Below, one piece after another: positions 13,856 through 22,469 of a stretch of DNA of 33,315 nucleotides. The stretch's first letter is position 1. Each line of letters opens with the position of its first letter. The notes under the pieces are model-generated. The model was not told the origin of the DNA. It ran no database searches and saw nothing but the letters and a program-made list of their open reading frames with translations. The position numbers and the translations under genes are program-made. Source of the stretch: Anaerolineales bacterium (lineage in GTDB: Bacteria > Chloroflexota > Anaerolineae > Anaerolineales > UBA11579); NCBI GenBank assembly GCA_016932165.1, contig JAFGDK010000033.1, positions 1-33,315 of the forward strand, given 5' to 3'.

Positions 13856-16800
13856 TTAGCGGAGAAGGTCCTCTGCTTTGGAATAAGCATCCAGGGCTTC
13901 TTGAAGTTGATCTAATCTGAGATGTGCATCTCCAAGCATCTGCCAGAGATTGACATTGATCGGATGGCGGGTGGCAGCCTCGATCAGGTCCTGGATGATC
14001 TCCTCAACCAGCTTTCCTTTTTTGATCAGTGCCCCAAAGGTTTTTAGGGCGCCATCCAGATCACCTACCTGCACTTGTTGGCGGGCTGCTTCTAACTTTT
14101 CAGCGAACGGATCAGGTGCCGGCTCTGCTTCGTCAACTGGTTCGATCTCGCTCTCAGGCTGCCATTCTTCAGCCGTCGTAGGTTGAATTTCCGCCTCGAC
14201 TTGGGCTTCTGTAAATTCTTCATCCGGGGTTTTGACTTCCGAGGGTACGGTAGGTTCAGCCTCTACCTGATCTTCCTCCAACTGCACCCCAAGAGAGGTG
14301 AGCCATTCATCTGATCCGGTGATCTCGATTTCAGGCTCTTCCTGTTCTTCAACAGATGCTTCCTCCATACTGAGCAGCCAGGCATCGGTATCGGAGATGA
14401 TGTCTTGCTGGCTGAGATCATCTTCTTGCTCGATGGCAGCCAACCAATCTTCTCCCGCTGGCGATTCCTCCACCGGTTCCGGTTTTTCTTCTTCAGCTTC
14501 CTGGGCGGCTTCGGTGCCAATGTCTTCCAGCCAACTTACATCGAGGTCTTCCTGGTCTTCCTCTGCCGGGGATACGGGTTGCAGGGTTTCGTCAGCCAGT
14601 CCGGGTGTCCACTGATCCGCTTCGGGAGCTTCATCTGCCAGAGCCGTCTCTTCTTCTGGGGCTTCTTGGGCAGCTTGAGGGCTGATCTCATCAAGCCAGT
14701 CAATATCGAGATCTTCCAGGTGCTGGTCAACAGGTGAAATGGCTTCTTCTCCGGCAGCTTGTCCAGCAGCTTCAGAACTGATCTCATCGAGCCAGTCCAT
14801 ATCGAAGTCGTCTTCCTCTTCGTCAACCGGGGAGAAAGATTCCATAGTTTCTCCAGCCGGCTCCGCTTGCAGGTCGGAGGGCGAGCTCTCTTCTTGGGGC
14901 GTTTCCTCAGGTTTCTCGGGTTGCTCTTCAGCGGTTTCTTCACCGGCCTCCTGACTGATGGCTTTGAGCCAGTCGGTGCCGGGTTCATCGTCTTCAGCTT
15001 CCGATGTCTGGGCGATACCAGCCAGCCATTCATCTTCGCCCGGTTGCTCTTCAGCGGCTTCTTGGGCTGCCTCAGCACCGATCGCATCCAGCCAAGAGGT
15101 GTCGAAGCTGTCGGCTTCTTCATCCACGGGGGAGGCGGGTTGCGGGGGTTCTTCCTCTAGTTGATCCTCGGCTGGAAGAAGTTCTTTGAATGACGCGGGT
15201 TGGTGCTCAGCGGCTTCCTGAGCGGCCTCAGCGCCGATCGCGTCCAGCCAGGCGGAATCGAAGCTGTCGGCTTCCTCATCCACAGGGGAAGCGGGTTGGG
15301 GGGGTTCTTCCAACGGTTCAGCGGCTTCAGTCAGCCAGTCTTCAATGGCGGGTTCATCCGCTTCTGTTTCGTCAGGCGGGGCGGAATCCGCACCCAGGAC
15401 TGCCTTGGCTGCCAAGAAGCGGGAGATGGTGTCGTCATCCCCTCTATCTGCCTGAGAAGCGTCATCCTGCTGGATGGATTCCAGCCAGGCAGGCGTTTCA
15501 TCTCCAGGCTCTTCGGGGAGTTCTTCCTCGTCTAAAATCTCATCCCGTTTTCCGATCTGTTGCAGCCAATCGGTATCCGCAGATTCCTCCTCAGCGGGTT
15601 CCGGTTGCAGTTGGGGCATATCGTGACTGTCGATATCATCGCTGGAAATGTCAGGCAACAGGTCTTCTGCGCTGATTTCTGCCCGTTGTTCGGCAGTGGT
15701 GGTTAATTCTTCATCCGGGATGCCCTGTTTTGCGGCCAGGGTCTCCAGCCAGGCCATCCCGGCATCGTCGGCTTCGATCTCCTGCCCTGATGCGGTGCCT
15801 GTTTCAGGGGTTTCTTTTTCCAGCTCTTTGAGCCAGTCTGCCGGACTGCTGGCCGGCGCGTCAAGCGATTTCATCCATTCGGGGTCTGCTTCAGCAGTGA
15901 GGTCTTCTTCTTCACGTTCCTCTTCTGCCGGGGCCATTTCCTTGATCCAATCCGGGATCTCTGCTGCGGCTAATTCTTCTTCCTCATTAAGATCCATCGG
16001 GGCATATTCATCCGCGGTTCTGGAACCTGCCTGCCAGCCAGCTTGCTTTAAGAAGTCTGGTAATTCTGTGTCAGGGTCTGCGGCAGCGGTTTCTTTCGAT
16101 GAGGGAAAAACATCGCTGGTTTTTTCCTGAAGCGAGGCAAGCCAGTCATGATCATCTTCCTGATCGTCGGTGAATAGATCGGGTTCTTCAGTAGGCATCT
16201 CCAATGAGGCAAGCCAGTCATCGGTATCTTCATCTTCTTGATCTGCTAAGAGTTCCTGATCGGAGGGTTCGGGGCCTTCGTCTGGTGTCTCCAGTGATGC
16301 AAACCAGTCCTCCTCTTCTTGATCTTCGGTGAACAAATCGGGTTCTTTAGAGGGTGTTTCCAATGAGGTAAGCCATTCATCGGCTTCTTGTTCATCATCT
16401 AAGCTGAATGGGCTGGGATCAGTATCGGATAAATCGCCCGCTTCTGCGGTGTCGAGTGCGGCAAGCCAGTCTTCTTCTTTGCTGGATGGTTCAGCAGCTT
16501 GGGCAGCGTCATCAAGGTCTGGGAGCCAATCGTCAGATTGAACTTGGTCTCCGGTTTCGGCCTGTGGGATCAACCCAATCCGCTTGCCATCCATTACAGC
16601 AGATTGATCATTGAAAAAGGGGTCAGCCTCTTCTGGCGGCAGCATCTCTGTGGGCCGCAGATCATCAAATTGATCTCCTGCTTGGTCTTCCAGCCAATCT
16701 GGTATCGGTTCGCCTGTTTCCTCGCCCTGTTCAGATAGTGAAAGTCCCAAAGAGGTGGCCCAAGCGGGTTGGCCTTTTTCCATTTCGTAAAGACTGCTGG

Positions 16801-17572
16801 GGTCATATTCGAGATGTTCCAGAGAGACATGATTATCTGGAACAGTGTCGATCAGAGGAAATTCTTCGCCCACAAACTTGGCGTAGGGGTCAAGGGCCAT
16901 CCAGCGCTGCCGGTAGCGCTGGGCTTCCTCGGGGCGCCCACTTTCTTCCAGAATCTGGGTGAGCAGTTTGTTGGCGTTTATGCAGTAGGGAAGTTTTTCA
17001 AGGATTCTGGTGCAAGTCTCGGCGGCATCAACCTTCTTGTCGGTTTTGTAATACATCTCTGCGAGAAGATTTTGGAGATCGAAGCGATTTGGATTCTCCG
17101 ATAAGGCAGCCAGCAGTTCAGAAATGGCCTGGTCGTAGAGATGACCGTGGGCATACATGCGGGCCAGAGCGCCGCGCGTCAGGCGTACCCGGGTGAGTTC
17201 AATGCCATCTCGCTTGGTGTTCAGGCGGCGCAGTTCACTCTGTATGGCATGGTTGGAAGGTTGGGTTTCAAAGGCGCGTTCCATGTGGTAGATGGCTGAA
17301 TCTAAATTGCCCTCATCTTCCCGGATGATACTCATGCCCACCTGGGCGATAAAGTCCTCTGGAACAGAGGACAGGACCCGCTGCATTATATCTGCCGCAT
17401 CCCCGTAACGCTGCTCTTCCAGATAGGCTTTTCCAAGCATGCGATAGGTGTCTACATGTTTGGGGTAATGCTCCAGAATGTGGCGGCAGTGTGCGATGGC
17501 CTCATCAATCTGATGTTCATCGACAAGATCATTGATTTCATTGACATAAGCTCTGAGTGAAATACTAACCAT
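13856..17572 (-). CDS. TPR protein with a long acidic DWLxxL-repeat region
   Basis: The 1238-residue protein has no signal peptide or membrane segment. Residues 1-235 are tetratricopeptide repeats (for example HILEHYPKHVDTYRMLGKAY). Residues about 236-1155 are extremely acidic, low in basic residues and presumably disordered. Within this part I count about 24 copies of a short hydrophobic motif, W-[LIMF]-x-x-[LIMA], usually after Asp or Glu (DWLASL, DEWLTSL, DWLDEI, AWLDAI). Residues about 1156-1238 are again TPR-like. The ATG follows AAGGAG at eight bases. TPR domains bind partner proteins; the repeated motif looks like an array of identical docking sites. I know no described function. Two copies of a 35-residue unit are almost identical, showing recent internal duplication. 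Confidence 0.85.
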   Translation of the reverse strand: MVSISLRAYVNEINDLVDEHQIDEAIAHCRHILEHYPKHVDTYRMLGKAYLEEQRYGDAADIMQRVLSSVPEDFIAQVGMSIIREDEGNLDSAIYHMERAFETQPSNHAIQSELRRLNTKRDGIELTRVRLTRGALARMYAHGHLYDQAISELLAALSENPNRFDLQNLLAEMYYKTDKKVDAAETCTRILEKLPYCINANKLLTQILEESGRPEEAQRYRQRWMALDPYAKFVGEEFPLIDTVPDNHVSLEHLEYDPSSLYEMEKGQPAWATSLGLSLSEQGEETGEPIPDWLEDQAGDQFDDLRPTEMLPPEEADPFFNDQSAVMDGKRIGLIPQAETGDQVQSDDWLPDLDDAAQAAEPSSKEEDWLAALDTAEAGDLSDTDPSPFSLDDEQEADEWLTSLETPSKEPDLFTEDQEEEDWFASLETPDEGPEPSDQELLADQEDEDTDDWLASLEMPTEEPDLFTDDQEDDHDWLASLQEKTSDVFPSSKETAAADPDTELPDFLKQAGWQAGSRTADEYAPMDLNEEEELAAAEIPDWIKEMAPAEEEREEEDLTAEADPEWMKSLDAPASSPADWLKELEKETPETGTASGQEIEADDAGMAWLETLAAKQGIPDEELTTTAEQRAEISAEDLLPDISSDDIDSHDMPQLQPEPAEEESADTDWLQQIGKRDEILDEEELPEEPGDETPAWLESIQQDDASQADRGDDDTISRFLAAKAVLGADSAPPDETEADEPAIEDWLTEAAEPLEEPPQPASPVDEEADSFDSAWLDAIGAEAAQEAAEHQPASFKELLPAEDQLEEEPPQPASPVDEEADSFDTSWLDAIGAEAAQEAAEEQPGEDEWLAGIAQTSEAEDDEPGTDWLKAISQEAGEETAEEQPEKPEETPQEESSPSDLQAEPAGETMESFSPVDEEEDDFDMDWLDEISSEAAGQAAGEEAISPVDQHLEDLDIDWLDEISPQAAQEAPEEETALADEAPEADQWTPGLADETLQPVSPAEEDQEDLDVSWLEDIGTEAAQEAEEEKPEPVEESPAGEDWLAAIEQEDDLSQQDIISDTDAWLLSMEEASVEEQEEPEIEITGSDEWLTSLGVQLEEDQVEAEPTVPSEVKTPDEEFTEAQVEAEIQPTTAEEWQPESEIEPVDEAEPAPDPFAEKLEAARQQVQVGDLDGALKTFGALIKKGKLVEEIIQDLIEAATRHPINVNLWQMLGDAHLRLDQLQEALDAYSKAEDLLR
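15051..15311 (-). repeat. Two 105-bp near-identical direct repeats within the TPR gene
   Basis: Segments 15051-15155 and 15207-15311 are offset by 156 bases (52 codons, in frame). The encoded 35-residue units (PQPASPVDEEADSFD, then WLDAIGAEAAQEAAE) differ at only two residues. Third-base differences are visible, so the copies are recent but not brand new. Confidence 0.85.
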
Positions 17573-17596
17573 ACAGATTTCTCCTTCTATAATGAA

Positions 17597-17625
17597 AGTA
17601 TGCCTTATTCTGGAGTAAGTTGCAA
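17597..17625 (-). promoter_or_regulatory. Promoter of the TPR/acidic repeat gene
   Basis: On the minus strand, TTGCAA (17625-17620) and CATACT (17602-17597) are separated by exactly 17 bases. The start would be near 17590, leaving a short leader with AAGGAG before the ATG at 17572. Confidence 0.5.
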
Positions 17626-17736
17626 GCGATTTGGAGTTTCAATCAGCAGATTGAAGGTGCAGCCAGCAGCCTGTGATCGGTTGTCTGCAGAATAGGATTT
17701 GATCTGAGAATATTGATCTGAAATTTCAGATTGGTT

Positions 17737-17770
17737 CAAAAAAACGGGGCTGAGAATAACCTCAGCCCCG
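17737..17770 (-). terminator. Intrinsic terminator of hppA
   Basis: CGGGGCTGAG and CTCAGCCCCG form a perfect ten-pair stem with a six-base loop. On the minus strand it is followed by a run of seven T. It lies 31 bases beyond the hppA stop. Confidence 0.92.
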
Positions 17771-17801
17771 CAGCTGTTTACTGACAACTGTCTAATGAAT
17801 A

Positions 17802-20279
<2,478 letters not shown>

Positions 20280-20324
20280 TGATTCAAACTACCTCCTATA
20301 TAGTGAATTGAATCGGTTTTCACA

Positions 20325-20367
20325 GGGAAACAAAAACACCAGTACCGGAATGCTCTCGTTCCGGTAC
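20325..20367 (-). promoter_or_regulatory. Hairpin in the hppA leader (possible attenuator)
   Basis: GTACCGGAA and TTCCGGTAC (20342-20350 and 20359-20367) form a perfect nine-pair stem with an eight-base loop. On the minus strand it is followed, after a short TGGTG gap, by TTTTTGTTT. It lies between the predicted hppA start site and the hppA ribosome binding site, so it sits in the mRNA leader. The gap between stem and T-run makes termination uncertain. Confidence 0.5.
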
Positions 20368-20420
20368 ATCATTCTCCAGGACCAGTGGAATATATTTGTT
20401 TTGTGAAAACAGGTGCATGG

Positions 20421-20449
20421 ATTTTAAGGTGTGGGGTTGATTGTGTCAA
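20421..20449 (-). promoter_or_regulatory. Promoter of hppA
   Basis: On the minus strand a perfect TTGACA (20449-20444) and TAAAAT (20426-20421) are spaced by 17 bases. Transcription would begin near 20414, giving a leader of about 135 bases. The remaining stretch from 20450 to 20592 holds no supported gene. Confidence 0.75.
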
Positions 20450-20592
20450 GGAATGTTGGACGCCAATAGATGAAAGCGGGCATTAGCAACCTGGTTTAGC
20501 GCATAAAAATATGATTTGAGCAGATTCAGACGGGGAAATTTGTGTTTTTTGCCAGGTGTCTTCTGCCTTTGGCCTTTTTGTGTGGCGGATGC

Positions 20593-20621
20593 TTGTTCCA
20601 GTAGTTAAAATCCGGTATAAA
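20593..20621 (+). promoter_or_regulatory. Promoter of the 52-residue lipoprotein gene
   Basis: TTGTTC (20593-20598) and TATAAA (20616-20621) are spaced by 17 bases. The start would be near 20628, about 27 bases before the ATG at 20655. Confidence 0.5.
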
Positions 20622-20654
20622 GAATAATAGAAATTGATTATAAAGGGGTTTGGG

Positions 20655-20813
20655 ATGAGGAGTGGTAAAAAACGCAGGCTTATAAAAATTATTTCCCTGG
20701 TGGTGGGATTGCTGGTTGTCAGCTGCAAGATGTCCGATCCGATATCGGGGATTGCGCGATCAATCCAGAATATATTTGAATCTATTGCCCGAAGCATCAC
20801 GATCGGGTTTTGA
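20655..20813 (+). CDS. Tiny predicted lipoprotein (52 residues)
   Basis: The frame starts with a basic stretch (RSGKKRRLIK), then a hydrophobic core (IISLVVGLLVV) ending in a lipobox VVSC with the lipid-carrying Cys at residue 24. The mature part would be only about 29 residues, KMSDPISGIARSIQNIFESI and a few more, with Ile, Phe and Ala spaced as in an amphipathic helix. An AAAGGGG site lies about seven bases before the ATG, a promoter lies upstream and a terminator about 90 bases downstream, so all parts of a one-gene unit are present. It is predicted to be membrane-anchored on the outer face. I recognise no family. Its mature part could be a membrane-active peptide or a small regulator, but no function is shown. 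Confidence 0.7.
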   Translation: MRSGKKRRLIKIISLVVGLLVVSCKMSDPISGIARSIQNIFESIARSITIGF

Positions 20814-20901
20814 TAATTTTTTGGGTTTGCACTGAATCTTTGAAGTTGATATTTATAACTTTGATAAAAATTATTATGGAATTATAGAAACTCCTATAAT
20901 G

Positions 20902-20935
20902 AAATGAGCCCCCTAGACGGAGGCTCATTTTTAAA
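20902..20935 (+). terminator. Bidirectional terminator between the lipoprotein gene and the MoxR gene
   Basis: AAATGAGCC pairs with GGCTCATTT, with further pairing of CC and GG inside the loop, followed on the plus strand by TTTTTAAAA. The opposing MoxR gene ends 16 bases later and probably uses the same hairpin. A second small stem (ATTATAG/CTATAAT) is at 20881-20900. Confidence 0.85.
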
Positions 20936-20950
20936 ACCTTTAGTGTTGTT

Positions 20951-21934
20951 TTACTCTCTGCCCAGGCTCGCATCCAATACCGGCACAGGAACGGTATTGA
21001 GCAGGCCAAGCAGGATCTTGTGGGCGGCCTGGGGTTCCAGCCAGAGGTCTGGCTTGAGGATCAAACGGTGGATAAGGGCGGGGACAACAAATTTCTTAAC
21101 GTCATCTGGAAGGACGTAATCACGTCCTTGCATGGCAGCCCAGGTGCGGGTCAGCTTGAGCAGGGAGAGGGAGCCGCGCGGGCTTGCACCGACAGCTACC
21201 TCTTTATTCTCGCGGGTTTCCTGCACCAGGCTGACGATATATTTTTCAATGTCGGGAGAAACATAGACTCGTTCGATGATCTGCTGGAGGCCAATTAACT
21301 CCTCAGCGTTGGTAATCTGGTCGAGTTTGACTTCATCTTCCTTGCGGATATGCCGGCGGTCGATAATTTCGATCTCCTCTGCGCGGGTGGGATACCCGAT
21401 CTCAACCTTAACCATGAAGCGGTCGAGCTGGGCTTCGGGGAGCGGGAAGGTGCCCTCATATTCTATCGGGTTCTGGGTGCCAATGACGATGAATGGTTGG
21501 GGCAGGATGGCGGTCTCGCCTTCCAGGGTTACCTGCCCTTCCTGCATCGCCTCGAGCAAGGCCGACTGGGTTTTGGGTGACGCCCGGTTAATCTCGTCTG
21601 CCAGGATGAGGTTGGCAAAAATTGGTCCTTCCCGGAGGACGAATACCGAATTGGATCGGTCGTAAATATATCCGCCGGTGATGTCGGTGGGGAGCAGGTC
21701 AGGAGTGAACTGGATGCGTTTGAAATCAAGACCGAGGGCGGTGGAAAGGCTGCGGGCGATGAGGGTCTTACCCAAGCCGGGCAGGTCCTCAATGAGGATG
21801 TGGCCTTCACTGAGAATGGCGGTTAGCATGATTTCCAAAGAACGGCGTTTACCAATGACTGCCTTTTCAACTTCATCTAGTATCGCCGTGCTAATCTCAG
21901 TTACTTGCTTCAGTTCGCTGCTTTCGATGGTCAC
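20951..21934 (-). CDS. MoxR family AAA+ ATPase
   Basis: The 327-residue cytoplasmic protein is a MoxR-type AAA+ ATPase, a class thought to act as chaperones for assembly of protein complexes. Walker A is GLGKT (53-57), Walker B LILADE (109-114), followed by INRASPKTQSALLEAMQEG, and sensor 1 is GTQNPIEYEGTFPLPEAQLDRF with N155. The start is GTG at 21934, preceded by GGAGG at a good distance. Most MoxR genes are followed by a DUF58 protein and VWA proteins that they act on. Here a terminator follows at once and neither neighbour is related, so its client cannot be guessed from context. Length is normal. Confidence 0.93.
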   Translation of the reverse strand: MTIESSELKQVTEISTAILDEVEKAVIGKRRSLEIMLTAILSEGHILIEDLPGLGKTLIARSLSTALGLDFKRIQFTPDLLPTDITGGYIYDRSNSVFVLREGPIFANLILADEINRASPKTQSALLEAMQEGQVTLEGETAILPQPFIVIGTQNPIEYEGTFPLPEAQLDRFMVKVEIGYPTRAEEIEIIDRRHIRKEDEVKLDQITNAEELIGLQQIIERVYVSPDIEKYIVSLVQETRENKEVAVGASPRGSLSLLKLTRTWAAMQGRDYVLPDDVKKFVVPALIHRLILKPDLWLEPQAAHKILLGLLNTVPVPVLDASLGRE

Positions 21935-22469
21935 GATTTACCTCCAGACAGGTTTTGGCATGGAATGGCAATCAGATAGTTACCAGGGTTGATCTCTCGT
22001 CCTCCCTCTGACTGGCTTTTTGCTTGCCTCACCCTTCAAGATTTCGAGCCGGCAAGCAGGATTTTCCTGGTAAAAGTTGCCTGCAAAGGATTATTTCATT
22101 TTATGATAGAAATTAGCTCTTCATCATTATACGAAAGTTTACCAGGAATATCTATATCTTTAATCCTTTGTTAAGGTGGCAATCTGTAAGGCTTGGTATA
22201 CTCGTTTAATGGACGATAAAGCTTCATCCCCCAAAGGGTCAAGCTTATGTTTTGTTGCTTGTATTCCACGCAGTACAGGATGATGGGCGATATTTGGATT
22301 ATTTTTATGTTGAAGAACCAGGATAAAATGATAATATTAACTACTGAGGTTTAGGGTTTGTGCCTCTGGGAATAACTATCTGGAGTAGCAGTGGATGCTC
22401 CCACCGGAATTATCTGATTATGAGCCCACAATTTAATAAACAGCTTGCTGATCGGAGGAGCAAGAACAC
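21935..22469. promoter_or_regulatory. 535-bp divergent intergenic region between MoxR and the solute-binding protein
   Basis: No convincing gene is present. A tentative promoter for the plus-strand gene is TTGAAG (22310-22315), 16 bases, TAATAT (22332-22337), which would leave a leader of about 125 bases ending in CGGAGGAGC before the ATG at 22470. A short frame from the ATG at 22209 (24 codons) lacks a ribosome binding site. Two AAGCTT palindromes flank a C-rich stretch (about 22219-22245). I see no known riboswitch. Confidence 0.4.

Noticed and set aside
14298..16541. Several Ser-rich plus-strand frames opposite the TPR gene
   Set aside because: They are mirror images of the acidic Glu/Asp codons (GAA/GAG/GAT read as TTC/CTC/ATC or shifted to TCT/TCA) and have no start signals.
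20342..20367. Hairpin as a plain gene terminator
   Set aside because: No minus-strand gene ends just upstream of it, and the T-rich stretch is separated from the stem; a leader element of hppA is more consistent with the promoter found.
20483..20800. 105-codon minus-strand frame over the small lipoprotein
   Set aside because: Low-quality composition and no ribosome binding site, while the plus strand has a complete promoter, start signal and lipobox.
22209..22283. 24-codon frame beginning at an ATG in the intergenic region
   Set aside because: No ribosome binding site and no promoter at a suitable distance; too short to support.
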